DNA of 64,000 nucleotides from Firmicutes bacterium AM41-11 (GCA_003480165.1 QUIQ01000002.1:1-64000); one strand, 5' to 3'; counted from the stretch's first letter, positions 1-8,603 are shown. Numbers and translations are program-made. Notes: generated from the letters alone by a model not told the origin.

Positions 1-1350
1 GTAGCATCCCCACAATGTGATTGTACCAATATCCCAGTTGCCTTAACGGATGCAACGATGCAAGAAAGACTAGATAAAGTATTAGCTAGAATGGAAGCTG
101 AAAGCTATGATTCTTTAGTTATCTATGCCGATTTAGAACATGGAAATAATTTTGAATATTTAACGGGTTTCTTACCACGTTTTGAAGAAGCCTTACTCGT
201 ACTTCATAAAGATGGTCACGCTTATATGGTAATGGGAAATGAAAATTTAAATAAAGTAGCCCATGCCAGAATTTCAGCCACTGCCGTTCATTGCCCATAT
301 TTCTCTTTACCAAATCAACCAATGGAAGTCGAAAAAGATTTCCAAGGTATTATGGAACAAACCCAATTAAAAGCCGGATCAAAAGTCGGACTTGTGGGAT
401 GGAAGAACTTTACCAGTCGTTTTGAAGACAATCAGACTCTGTTTGATGTGCCTTATTATATTGTGGAAACGATACAGTCAATCGTTGGAGAAAAAGTATA
501 TAACGCAACATATTTATTCATTGGGGAAAATGGAGCTCGTTGTACAAACAACGTTAATGAAATTGCCCATTATGAATTTGGCGCAGCCTTAGCTAGTGAC
601 TGCATGTTAAAAGCCATGGATGCCTTAACACCAGGTATTTCAGAAATGGAACTTGGTAATATTTTAAATGCCTATGGCCAGAAAAACAGTGTAGTGACCA
701 TTGCTGCTTCTGGACCTAGATTTATCAAAGCCAATTTATATCCAACCGAAAATACGGTGAAAGTAGGAGATTCTATCAGTTTAACGGTTGGCTATAAAGG
801 GGGATTATCTTCACGTGCTGGTTATGCCGTACATGAAGCCAAAGAACTAGAGGAATCGCAACAAGGTTATGTCGATGATTTAGTGAAACCATATTTTTCT
901 GCCATCGCAACTTGGTTAGAACAAGCCCATTGTGGTATGCAAGGTGGTCAATTGTATGAATTGATGCAAGAAACAATGCCGCAAGAAAGGTATCATTGGG
1001 GCTTATGTCCATGTCATTTAACTTCAGATGAAGAATGGTTATCTTCGAATATTTATAAAGGCAGTAAAGAAACGATTCAAAGTGGCATGTTGTTTCAAAC
1101 CGATATCATTCCTTCGCTTTCTGGTTATGCAGGAACAAGTGTAGAAAGTACGGTCTTGTTTGCGGATGAAGCATTAAGAAAAGAAATTCAAGATAAAGAA
1201 CCTGAATTGTGGCAAAGAATTTCAAAGCGTATTGCCTACATGAAAAACGAATTACATATTGAACTCAATGAAGATATCTTACCAATGTGTTCAACGGTTG
1301 CCTATTTACGCCCATTCTTATTAAATAAAGAAAAAGCGATGACATTATGA
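1..1350 (+). CDS. M24-family (creatinase/aminopeptidase P fold) protein, 5' end outside window
   Basis: The reading frame is open from base 1, so the gene starts upstream; the first ATG in the window is at 58. The protein has the two-part creatinase layout: an N-terminal domain (roughly the first 160 residues seen) and a pita-bread C-terminal half. The metal ligands of active M24 peptidases are largely missing: the segment that normally carries two aspartates reads SLTVGYKGGLSSRAGY. A histidine (PCHLTSDE) and a glutamate (SVESTVLF) remain. It is therefore probably a non-classical or inactive member, and a peptidase substrate cannot be named. It ends in ATGA, overlapping the next gene by 4 bases. 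Family assignment is by eye. Confidence 0.6.
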   Translation, partial: VASPQCDCTNIPVALTDATMQERLDKVLARMEAESYDSLVIYADLEHGNNFEYLTGFLPRFEEALLVLHKDGHAYMVMGNENLNKVAHARISATAVHCPYFSLPNQPMEVEKDFQGIMEQTQLKAGSKVGLVGWKNFTSRFEDNQTLFDVPYYIVETIQSIVGEKVYNATYLFIGENGARCTNNVNEIAHYEFGAALASDCMLKAMDALTPGISEMELGNILNAYGQKNSVVTIAASGPRFIKANLYPTENTVKVGDSISLTVGYKGGLSSRAGYAVHEAKELEESQQGYVDDLVKPYFSAIATWLEQAHCGMQGGQLYELMQETMPQERYHWGLCPCHLTSDEEWLSSNIYKGSKETIQSGMLFQTDIIPSLSGYAGTSVESTVLFADEALRKEIQDKEPELWQRISKRIAYMKNELHIELNEDILPMCSTVAYLRPFLLNKEKAMTL

Positions 1351-1544
1351 GTAATACAAAATTAGATTTTGTGAAAACATATATTATCAACGCAATCTTC
1401 TTTGTGCTAGCTTATTCTTTTCCGTTTATTGGAATTGTATTGTTGGCATATGCAGTAAAGAAAGAGAAAAACCAGATAAAACTATATGTTTCATGCGGAA
1501 TCCTTCTTTCTTTTCTCGTACATCTTATTCAATTCTTTTGCTGA
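1347..1544 (+). CDS. small two-helix membrane protein, unknown function
   Basis: This 65-residue protein has two hydrophobic segments (about residues 12-34 and 45-63) joined by a lysine-rich loop (KKEKNQIK), the pattern of a membrane hairpin protein. Its ATG overlaps the stop of the M24-like gene (ATGA), so translation is probably coupled; there is no good independent ribosome binding site. I recognise no family. Confidence 0.5.
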   Translation: MSNTKLDFVKTYIINAIFFVLAYSFPFIGIVLLAYAVKKEKNQIKLYVSCGILLSFLVHLIQFFC

Positions 1545-1581
1545 AATATGTTTAACACATTAAGATATTACTAAGTGGCTG

Positions 1582-1617
1582 ATACCCTTATTCTATAAGG
1601 CGTATTGGCCTTTTTTT
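1582..1617 (+). terminator. terminator, with an alternative overlapping hairpin
   Basis: AAGGC (1597-1601) pairs with GCCTT (1608-1612), followed by seven T. An overlapping, mutually exclusive hairpin pairs 1582-1590 with 1596-1605. The terminator probably ends the M24-like operon. From here to 1900 I see no gene. Confidence 0.45.
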
Positions 1618-1905
1618 GTTTTGTATGGAAACTGCGTAGATTCTTATATTTCGTATAAAATTTCTTTTCTATTATAGGAAATGGTTCAGAGAGGAGGGAT
1701 AAGAAAATCATTTGTTTTTATTTAACACCAAAAGTACATATGAACCTTTAGATATAGGCTTATATGCATTTAGTCTGTGTAGCGTACAGAGCTTTACCAT
1801 TTGACAGTTTGATAAGGAAAGAAGTGGCTAAACTCCTTTAATTATGCGAGTTTTCTCTTCTTTTCTGTTTTGTATGGAACTTGCGTATAAGCTTGGGAAA
1901 GGTCA

Positions 1906-1914
1906 TGATACAAT
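1906..1914 (+). promoter_or_regulatory. extended -10 promoter of glpP
   Basis: TGATACAAT is an extended -10 element. A start near 1921 would put the upstream in-frame ATG at 1844 outside the transcript, supporting translation from 1934. Confidence 0.4.
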
Positions 1915-1933
1915 AGTTCTGGGTGATTATAGG

Positions 1934-2503
1934 ATGAATCAATTATTAGAGATGTTAGAAACAAATCCAATTGTAGCGGCTATTAAAGATGAAGCGGGTC
2001 TAGAAGCGGCATTAAAGAGTGAAGTGGGTATTGTCTTTGTCTTACATGGAGATCTTTGTACACTACCTGCAATCGTAGAGAGAATTAAGTTAAAAAAACG
2101 GATGGCGATTGTTCATGTGGATTTGATTGAGGGTTTATCCAATGATGAAGTTGCGTTGGATTATATAAAAAATGTGGTTCATGCGGATGGAATCATTACG
2201 ACTAAAAGTAGTTTTATTCAATATGGAAAGAAGATTGGTTTATATACGATTCATCGCTATTTTGTCTTAGATAGTATGGCCCTTCAAAATATTATTAAAC
2301 AGGCAAAGAATGCGGTACAACCGGATGCGATTGAAATTTTACCTGGGGTTCTCCAACCAAAAATTGTGCGTTATATTACCAAACATTCCCCAGTCCCTGT
2401 AATGTGTGGAGGCTTGGTTACAGTAAAAGAAGATGTGATTCATTGTCTGCAAAGTGGAGCAATTGCGGTTTCTACGACGCGGAAAGATTTGTGGGACCTA
2501 TAG
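1934..2503 (+). CDS. glpP: GlpP family glycerol operon antiterminator
   Basis: GlpP is an RNA-binding antiterminator that, with glycerol-3-phosphate, lets RNA polymerase read through leader terminators of glycerol genes. The 189-residue protein has the (beta/alpha)8-like GlpP signature: HVDLIEGLSNDEVALDYI, then IITTKSS, HRYFVLDSMAL, EILPGVLQP and the final CGGL...GAIAVSTT phosphate-binding segment. The start at 1934 matches the family N-terminus; an in-frame ATG at 1844 adds 30 residues unlike the family and lies upstream of the likely promoter. The next gene is preceded by exactly the kind of leader terminator GlpP acts on. Family assignment is firm; the target is inferred from context. Confidence 0.85.
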   Translation: MNQLLEMLETNPIVAAIKDEAGLEAALKSEVGIVFVLHGDLCTLPAIVERIKLKKRMAIVHVDLIEGLSNDEVALDYIKNVVHADGIITTKSSFIQYGKKIGLYTIHRYFVLDSMALQNIIKQAKNAVQPDAIEILPGVLQPKIVRYITKHSPVPVMCGGLVTVKEDVIHCLQSGAIAVSTTRKDLWDL

Positions 2504-2505
2504 GT

Positions 2506-2534
2506 TTGACAGTTTAAAAAGTGCTGCTTATAAT
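2506..2534 (+). promoter_or_regulatory. strong sigma-A promoter of the glycerol-3-phosphate oxidoreductase unit
   Basis: A perfect TTGACA (2506-2511) and perfect TATAAT (2529-2534) are separated by 17 bp, starting two bases after the glpP stop. Transcription should start near 2541 and meet the leader terminator at 2568-2615 before the gene. Confidence 0.85.
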
Positions 2535-2567
2535 TTCTTTAGAACAAGTAAATCTATGTATGAGACA

Positions 2568-2615
2568 AGAGAGTATACATAAAACAAGTAATTGTTTTTG
2601 TGTACTCTCTTTTTT
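2568..2615 (+). terminator. leader terminator, probable GlpP-controlled attenuator
   Basis: A 12-bp stem (2568-2579 with 2599-2610, one G-U) continues after a bulged T into a 7-bp AAAACAA/TTGTTTT stem, followed by six T. It lies between the promoter and the start codon at 2635, the position of the GlpP-regulated terminator in the Bacillus glpD leader. Confidence 0.75.
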
Positions 2616-2634
2616 ATGAAAGAAGGAGAAGAAT

Positions 2635-5355
2635 ATGTACGATGTAATTATTGTAGGTGGTGGTATTTCAGGTACGACTTTAGCTTTTGAATTGAGTAAA
2701 TACCAGGGAAGTATTCTATTATTAGAGAAAGAAAACGATATTTCTCAAGGCACCACAAAGGCCAATAGTGCGATTATCCATGCGGGCTATGATGCTAAAG
2801 AAGGAACTTTAATGGCTAAATACAATGTCTGGGGAAATAAAGTAACCTCACAATTGTGTAAAGATTTAGATGTACGGATCAAAAACATTGGTTCTTTAGT
2901 TGTGGCATTTAGTGAAGAAGAGAAGCCAATGCTTCAAACTTTGTATGATCGAGGCATAAAAAATGGGGTTCCTGATCAAAGAATCATTGGTAAAGAAGAA
3001 CTGCATGAAATGGAACCAAACTTATCAGAAAATGCGATTGCGGCTTTATATGCACCAACGGCTTGTATTGTGGATCCATGGGATATTGCGATTGCGTGTG
3101 CTGAAACGGCCGTAAAAAATGGAGCCGAAGTAAAACTCAATGCAGAAGTAAAAGCTATCCAAAAGGTAGAAGATCATTTTGTTGTAAAAACAGATACGGA
3201 TACGTTTGAAACAAAGCTGGTTGTCAATGCAGCTGGCGTGGAATGTGATAAAGTATACGGCATGGTGAAAAAGCCAGATTATGAAATCGTACCGAACAAG
3301 GGAGAATATTACTTGTTGGATAAAAGCCAAGGTACATTGGTGAATCATGTGATTTTCCAATGTCCAAGTGCGAAAGGTAAAGGGGTTCTTGTTAGTCCTA
3401 CGGTGCATGGCAATTTGATTGTAGGACCAAACTCTAATCCAACCGTTGATGGGGATTATAGTACGACTCTACAAGGCTTATCAGATGTAAAAGAAGCTTC
3501 AAAGAAATCGGTTCCTACGATCAACTTCCGAGAAAATATTCGCACCTTTGCCGGTTTAAGAGCTCGTCGAAAAGATCATGGCGACTTTATTATTGGGGAA
3601 GATTCACAAGTTTCAGGCTTCTATCAGATTGCGGCTATGCAGTCTCCTGGCTTATCGAGTGCTTATGCGATTGCCTTGGATACGACAAGAATGATGCAGG
3701 AAAAAGGTTTCTTTACCCAGGCAAAAGAAAATCCTGTTACGACACGAAAAGTTGTTCGATTTAAAGAGATGGATGATCAAGAAAGAGTTGCTTATATCAA
3801 AGAACATCCTTTATATGGTCGTGTGATCTGTCGTTGTGAAACGATTACGGAAGGAGAAATCGTGGATGCTTTGCATCGTCCGATTGTTCCCGTATCGATT
3901 GATGGTATCAAACGTCGTTGTAATGCGGGAATGGGACGTTGCCAAGGTGGTTTCTGTGGACCACGTGTTCAAGAAATCATTGCCCGTGAATTAGGTATTC
4001 CTCAAGAAGAGGTTCTAAAAGATAAAAAAGGTTCACAAGTTTTATTTGGACGTACAAAAGAGGGAGGTAGAGGGAGGTCTTCAATAATGCGTAAAGAATA
4101 TGATGTCATTGTCGTTGGTGGAGGGCCTGCCGGCTTAGCAGCTGCTCTGCAAGCTCGTCAAAACGGTGCTGAAAGGGTATTGATCATTGAACGAGATAAA
4201 GAATTAGGCGGTATCTTAAACCAATGTATTCATAATGGATTTGGCCTACATCACTTTAAAGAAGAGTTAACCGGTCCAGAATATGCGGGTCGTTATATTG
4301 ATGAAGTAAAGAAAACAGATATCGAATATTTATTGGATACGATGGTTATTCAAGTAACGCCAGATAAACAAGTCTATTGTACAAATGAAGAAAATGGATA
4401 CATGGTCCTACAAGGAAAAGCCGTTGTCTTAACCATGGGATGTCGTGAAAGAACGCGTGGTGCTATTGCGATTCCAGGAGATCGTCCAGCTGGTGTATTT
4501 ACAGCCGGAGCTGCCCAACGCTATGTAAATATTGAAGGCTATATGCCAGGTAAACGAGTATTGATTCTTGGCTCTGGAGATATTGGTTTGATTATGGCCA
4601 GACGTATGAGTCTGGAAGGAGCTAAGGTCGTTGGTTGTGTCGAATTGATGCCTTATTCCAATGGTTTAAATCGAAACATTGTCCAATGTTTGAATGATTA
4701 TGATATTCCTTTGTACTTGAGTCATACCATTACCGATATCCAAGGTAAAGATGGTCGAGTGAATAAAGTCGTGGTACAAAAAGTCGGTTCAGATCGTAAT
4801 CCGATTCCGGGAACAGAAATCACTTTTGATGTAGATACGGTTTTATTGAGTGTTGGTTTGATTCCGGAAAATGAATTATCAAAAACAGCCGGAATCGAAA
4901 TTGATCCATCAACAAGTGGACCTATCGTTTATGAAAATATGGAAACAAGTATTCCCGGTATCTTTGCGGCTGGTAATGTTGTCCATGTTCATGATCTAGT
5001 AGACTTCGTATCGGCTGAAAGTGAAGCAGCAGGAAAAGCAGCTGGTCAATATGTCCAAAATGGAGAAGTATCCAGTGCAACGACATTAGAAACAAAAGCA
5101 GTCAATGTAGGTGCTTTAGTACCACAAAAGATTCGTAAAGATGCGATTGAAAAATCGGTACAGATTTCATTCCGCGTAAGAACACCGATGCACGATGCAA
5201 AGATCTTGATCAAAGATGGTCAAGGAAATCAAGTGGCACAATTTAAGCGGGAACATATGGTTCCTGCCGAAATGGAAAACTTGGTCTTGCCGAAAGTGTT
5301 GGTTGATCGATTGGCAGACAATACATTAGCGGTTGAAACCGTAGAGGAGGCTTAA
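2635..5355 (+). CDS. fused GlpA-like / GlpB-like FAD oxidoreductase (anaerobic glycerol-3-phosphate dehydrogenase type)
   Basis: The 906-residue protein is two flavoproteins joined. Residues 1-395 form a GlpA/DAO-type FAD domain (VIIVGGGISG at the N-terminus), followed by a [2Fe-2S] BFD-like domain with cysteines 399, 401, 429, 436 and 441. Residues from M485 form a second FAD/NAD oxidoreductase (VIVVGGGPAGLAAA, and a second nucleotide loop LILGSGDIGL). In related Firmicutes these are, as I recall, usually separate adjacent genes followed by a DUF1667 gene, as here. The joint (residues 476-484) is encoded by a duplicated ribosome binding site, and an internal start with a good site remains at 4087. 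It should oxidise glycerol-3-phosphate or a similar hydroxy acid; the substrate is inferred from glpP next door. The ribosome binding site is AAGGAG. Confidence 0.8.
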   Translation: MYDVIIVGGGISGTTLAFELSKYQGSILLLEKENDISQGTTKANSAIIHAGYDAKEGTLMAKYNVWGNKVTSQLCKDLDVRIKNIGSLVVAFSEEEKPMLQTLYDRGIKNGVPDQRIIGKEELHEMEPNLSENAIAALYAPTACIVDPWDIAIACAETAVKNGAEVKLNAEVKAIQKVEDHFVVKTDTDTFETKLVVNAAGVECDKVYGMVKKPDYEIVPNKGEYYLLDKSQGTLVNHVIFQCPSAKGKGVLVSPTVHGNLIVGPNSNPTVDGDYSTTLQGLSDVKEASKKSVPTINFRENIRTFAGLRARRKDHGDFIIGEDSQVSGFYQIAAMQSPGLSSAYAIALDTTRMMQEKGFFTQAKENPVTTRKVVRFKEMDDQERVAYIKEHPLYGRVICRCETITEGEIVDALHRPIVPVSIDGIKRRCNAGMGRCQGGFCGPRVQEIIARELGIPQEEVLKDKKGSQVLFGRTKEGGRGRSSIMRKEYDVIVVGGGPAGLAAALQARQNGAERVLIIERDKELGGILNQCIHNGFGLHHFKEELTGPEYAGRYIDEVKKTDIEYLLDTMVIQVTPDKQVYCTNEENGYMVLQGKAVVLTMGCRERTRGAIAIPGDRPAGVFTAGAAQRYVNIEGYMPGKRVLILGSGDIGLIMARRMSLEGAKVVGCVELMPYSNGLNRNIVQCLNDYDIPLYLSHTITDIQGKDGRVNKVVVQKVGSDRNPIPGTEITFDVDTVLLSVGLIPENELSKTAGIEIDPSTSGPIVYENMETSIPGIFAAGNVVHVHDLVDFVSAESEAAGKAAGQYVQNGEVSSATTLETKAVNVGALVPQKIRKDAIEKSVQISFRVRTPMHDAKILIKDGQGNQVAQFKREHMVPAEMENLVLPKVLVDRLADNTLAVETVEEA
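4060..4079 (+). repeat. 10-bp tandem duplication of a ribosome binding site at the fusion joint
   Basis: GAGGGAGGTA (4060-4069) is followed directly by GAGGGAGGTC (4070-4079). Deleting one copy puts a TAA at 4085-4087 in frame, overlapping the ATG at 4087. This recreates two coupled genes with one Shine-Dalgarno sequence between them. Confidence 0.85.
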
Positions 5356-5357
5356 TC

Positions 5358-5717
5358 ATGAAAGAGCTTATTTGTATCACTTGCCCGAGAGGTTGTCATT
5401 TAAAGGTTGATGAAGAAAATGACTATAAAGTAACGGGTAATAGCTGCCCTAGAGGAGCTGTATATGGAAAAAAAGAATGTACCCATCCTACCCGTGTGAT
5501 TACTAGTACGGTAAAAATTGAGGGAGCCAGCCAAGCTAGAGTGAGTGTGAAAACCGCAACAGATGTACCTAAAGAAAAGATTTTTGACATTATGGAAACT
5601 TTAAATCACATTACGATGCAGGCACCGGTTCATCGTGGAGATCTTGTAGAAAAAGATGTCTGCCATACAGGAGTTGATGTGATTGTTACGAAGGATTTAG
5701 AAAAAATAACTTGTTAG
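5358..5717 (+). CDS. DUF1667 small iron-sulfur-type partner protein
   Basis: This 119-residue protein begins two bases after the oxidoreductase stop, with GAGGAGG as ribosome binding site. It has the DUF1667 cysteine pattern ITCPRGCHL and NSCPRGAVYG in the first 35 residues, plus later cysteines (KKEC, DVC), suggesting a metal or Fe-S site. DUF1667 genes accompany GlpA/GlpB-like oxidoreductases in anaerobic Firmicutes and may serve as an electron-transfer subunit in place of GlpC. The role is inferred from this association. Confidence 0.75.
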   Translation: MKELICITCPRGCHLKVDEENDYKVTGNSCPRGAVYGKKECTHPTRVITSTVKIEGASQARVSVKTATDVPKEKIFDIMETLNHITMQAPVHRGDLVEKDVCHTGVDVIVTKDLEKITC

Positions 5718-5720
5718 AAG

Positions 5721-5745
5721 CCGACAGAACTCTGTCGGTTTTTTT
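5721..5745 (+). terminator. Rho-independent terminator of the glp unit
   Basis: CCGACAG (5721-5727) pairs with CTGTCGG (5732-5738), a 4-base loop, followed by seven T. Confidence 0.9.
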
Positions 5746-5896
5746 ATGGATTAAGGATTTCCAAAGAGTCAATTGACACATCGGGAATACGGAAGATTTT
5801 CTTTCTTTCCCTTGATAGAATTTAAATACAAAGATTTGAAAGCGGATTCAAGTCAAAAAATAGATTCATCTAACCAATGAGAGGAAGGAGAAAGTT

Positions 5897-7759
5897 ATGA
5901 AAACAACACACAAAACATTATTAGCTACGGCTGTTACAATGGGTGTTATGTTGCCAGTGGGAACGATTACCGCAATGGCAGAAGAGACTAAAGAAAGTCC
6001 AGAATCCCAACAACCCGCTGTGACAGAAGTGGCACCGGTGGAAAATGTGGAACCAACACCGATTGTTGAACAAACACCGATTGTGGAAGAAACACCAGTG
6101 GTTCAAGAACAAGAACCGGTTTCCGTAGAACCGGAACAAAGTGAACCCGCCCCAGTACAAGAAAGCCAAGAGAATAGAATTCAAACTAGAGGCGTTACAC
6201 ATGTGACTGGTGGAGAGGTCACAAGTACGTATACGCATACCTATTACACAAAAATCCGTATTGTGGGTAATGTAACGATAAATAATTATGCAGGTCAAGA
6301 AGTAGAAAAGGTAAAACCTATTACTAAAGAGACGAATTTCTTTAAAGGAAATATTAGTAATTTGGAAAATGAAATTCGAAATTTCAGAGAAACTTTTTTG
6401 CAGGAAATTGCGGACTCTTATGCATCTAGAGGAACAGTAACTTACGTACCTACTGGTAGTAAATTGATGTTTGATCATTTTGGAAGCAGAAATGATATTA
6501 AGTTTGATGAAAATGGTAAAGAATTAGATAAACATTTGATTGTGGATGAATATCAGATTTATGAAATAACTTTTGATATTAATGTGCAAGAAAATCAACC
6601 AACTGAAGAAGAGAAAGAAATTTCTTCCGTGAATATTGGAAATGTATTTACCGGTTTCGATGTTAAAAAACCAGTTAACTTTACTACGGGATTAAGTCCA
6701 GATTCTATGAATCAAATGGAAATTGCAGACGAATACTGGCAACAATTGGATCGTATTCTTGTAGGTGATCCTTATGTTGGTCGTATCACAAAACAAGATC
6801 CACGCAATCCAACAGCGGGTGAGTCTTATGGATATAATGTAATTTTGAACGCGAAAGATGGTTATATTTTCTCTGAGGGATTTAAGAACTTTGCGGATTG
6901 CACAGTTTTATGTAATGGCAAACAAATTAAATTAGGCAATGACCCGCTTAAAAAATTTTTACTTGCGAGTCTTTCAGCAGATAGAAAAGAATTGAGACTT
7001 AGCGGACTTATTACGATAAAGGTGAAAGATGAAGATCCACAAGAAGATATTGTTTTAAATGAAGCCAATATTGAGAATGTGAAATTTGATTATCCACCTG
7101 GATCTGTCCCACAAAAAACGGCCCAAGTTTCAGCAGCTGATCAAGGTAAGTATGAAATTTACGATGAGTATTGGGAAGAAATGGTTGAGTTAGAAAGTGG
7201 TGAACTTGTACCTGTAGCGTTTTGGCACTCCAATGATTTTTTAAATAATAGTCTAGTTGCTGATAAACGAATTACTTCTTTTGAAGCAGGAAAACGTTAC
7301 ATGTATTCTCTAGATATACGAACTAAAGATGGATTTACATTTGCGAACAAGGATAATATTGTGAATGTAAATGGAAAAAGGGTGAATAGTTCGAATGCAG
7401 ATAAAACTCCTGCAGGTTTATTTGTGGTAGCAATCAACTCGATTACACCAAAAGCATCGGAAATTGAGAATCCAGATCAACCGGATCAACCTAGTAAACC
7501 AGAGCAACCAGGTAAACCAGCAGATGGTTCCGAGAATAAACCAAGTAGTCCAAGTACAGAAACAAAAACGGATTCGAATAAAACAGCTACTGTCGTTCAA
7601 ACAAGTACGACAAAAGCTACAACTACTGAAACGGCAAAAACAGAAAAGAAAGATTCTGTTCAAACCGGTGAAGCTACTAACTTGGTTCAATGGTTATCTT
7701 TAATGGCATTAAGTTTTGTTGCCTTCTTAAAAGCAACGTTTGTTCTGAAAAAGAAATAG
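5897..7759 (+). CDS. cell-wall anchored surface protein with two related domains
   Basis: A 620-residue exported protein. An N-terminal signal peptide ends near AMA-EE (residue 28) and is followed by a Pro/Glu-rich stretch to about residue 90. Two stretches (about 236-370 and 378-520) look homologous: each has a DEYW motif, a KDG-F-F segment and a final NGK, so they are probably tandem domains. A Pro/Thr/Lys-rich linker leads to VQTGE, a hydrophobic segment and KKK at the C-terminus. This is the layout of a sortase substrate, with VQTG in place of LPXTG. The ribosome binding site is GAGGAAGGAG. Function is unknown; adhesion or display is a guess. Confidence 0.7.
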   Translation: MKTTHKTLLATAVTMGVMLPVGTITAMAEETKESPESQQPAVTEVAPVENVEPTPIVEQTPIVEETPVVQEQEPVSVEPEQSEPAPVQESQENRIQTRGVTHVTGGEVTSTYTHTYYTKIRIVGNVTINNYAGQEVEKVKPITKETNFFKGNISNLENEIRNFRETFLQEIADSYASRGTVTYVPTGSKLMFDHFGSRNDIKFDENGKELDKHLIVDEYQIYEITFDINVQENQPTEEEKEISSVNIGNVFTGFDVKKPVNFTTGLSPDSMNQMEIADEYWQQLDRILVGDPYVGRITKQDPRNPTAGESYGYNVILNAKDGYIFSEGFKNFADCTVLCNGKQIKLGNDPLKKFLLASLSADRKELRLSGLITIKVKDEDPQEDIVLNEANIENVKFDYPPGSVPQKTAQVSAADQGKYEIYDEYWEEMVELESGELVPVAFWHSNDFLNNSLVADKRITSFEAGKRYMYSLDIRTKDGFTFANKDNIVNVNGKRVNSSNADKTPAGLFVVAINSITPKASEIENPDQPDQPSKPEQPGKPADGSENKPSSPSTETKTDSNKTATVVQTSTTKATTTETAKTEKKDSVQTGEATNLVQWLSLMALSFVAFLKATFVLKKK

Positions 7760-7768
7760 ATTTTAGAT

Positions 7769-7799
7769 AAGCTGTGATGCATCGCATTGCAGCTTTTTT
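7769..7799 (+). terminator. terminator of the surface protein gene
   Basis: AAGCTG...CAGCTT with an inner GATGC/GCATT pairing, followed by a T run. It sits back to back with the minus-strand terminator at 7805-7830. Confidence 0.75.
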
Positions 7800-7804
7800 A
7801 TCTG

Positions 7805-7830
7805 AAAAAAATAACCCAGTATGTACTGGG
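7805..7830 (-). terminator. terminator of the amino acid ABC transporter operon
   Basis: CCCAGTA (7815-7821) pairs with TACTGGG (7824-7830). Read on the minus strand it is followed by TTATTTTTT. Confidence 0.85.
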
Positions 7831-8592
7831 CTAAGCTAATTCGTGATATTTTCCTAAGAACTCTTTGGTTCTTTCGTTATCCGAAGTAAACATCTTATCT
7901 GGTGTCGTTTCTTCGACAATAACGCCTTTATCCATGAAAATCATCCGATTGGATACATCGTGGGCAAAGGTCATTTCATGGGTGACAATAACCATTGTCA
8001 TTTTTTGTTTCGCTAGATCTTTAATAACTTTTAGAATTTCTAAGGTTAATTCAGGATCTAGAGCACTGGTTGGTTCATCAAAGAATAAGATCTTTGGTTT
8101 CATGGCCAAAGCACGGGCAATGGAAACACGTTGTTGCTGACCGCCACTTAACTGACCAGGATAGGCATTTTCTTTATCAGATAATCCCATTTGGGCAAGT
8201 AGGGCTCTTGCTTCGGCGATGACTTCTTCTTTGTTTCTTTTTTGAATACGGATCGGTGCATCAATGATATTTTTTAAGACGGTAAAATGTGGGAATAAGT
8301 TAAAGTTTTGGAAAACTAGACCAAAATAACTTAAAGCCCTTTTTTGTTGCTCTTTATTACCATAAACCGAATGACCGTTTTCACTCTTTACCACTTCATC
8401 ATCCATATAGATGATGTTGCCATCATCCATTGTTTCTAAGAATGTTGCACAACGCAACAAAGTACTTTTACCCGATCCTGAAGGACCGATAATGGTTACG
8501 ACTTCGCCTTCGTTAACGGATAAGTTGATATCTTTTAAGACTTGGTTGTTGCCAAAGTTCTTTTTGACATGATTCATTTCTAGTATTTTCAT
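7831..8592 (-). CDS. glnQ: polar amino acid ABC transporter ATP-binding protein
   Basis: A 253-residue ATPase of the GlnQ/HisP class that powers uptake of a polar amino acid. It shows Walker [10 protein letters not shown] (about 36-44), Q-loop [10 protein letters not shown], signature LSGGQQQR, Walker [14 protein letters not shown] and the switch HEM. It is the last gene of a binding protein-permease-ATPase operon, 11 bases after the permease. The symbol marks the class only; the substrate cannot be read from the sequence. Confidence 0.85.
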   Translation of the reverse strand: MKILEMNHVKKNFGNNQVLKDINLSVNEGEVVTIIGPSGSGKSTLLRCATFLETMDDGNIIYMDDEVVKSENGHSVYGNKEQQKRALSYFGLVFQNFNLFPHFTVLKNIIDAPIRIQKRNKEEVIAEARALLAQMGLSDKENAYPGQLSGGQQQRVSIARALAMKPKILFFDEPTSALDPELTLEILKVIKDLAKQKMTMVIVTHEMTFAHDVSNRMIFMDKGVIVEETTPDKMFTSDNERTKEFLGKYHELA

Positions 8593-8603
8593 AAACCCAC
8601 CTC

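Noticed and set aside
1844..1933. Upstream start for glpP giving 30 extra residues
   Set aside because: The extension is unlike the family and lies upstream of the likely promoter at 1906-1914.
5341..5366. Third copy of the GGAGTAATCATGAATAG element at the DUF1667 start (GGCTTAATCATGAAAG)
   Set aside because: Only a short TAATCATGAA is shared; there is no mini-ORF, promoter or terminator.
5921..6478. 185-codon open frame antisense to the surface protein gene
   Set aside because: It mirrors the Pro/Glu-rich codons of the sense gene, has no ribosome binding site and an implausible residue composition.
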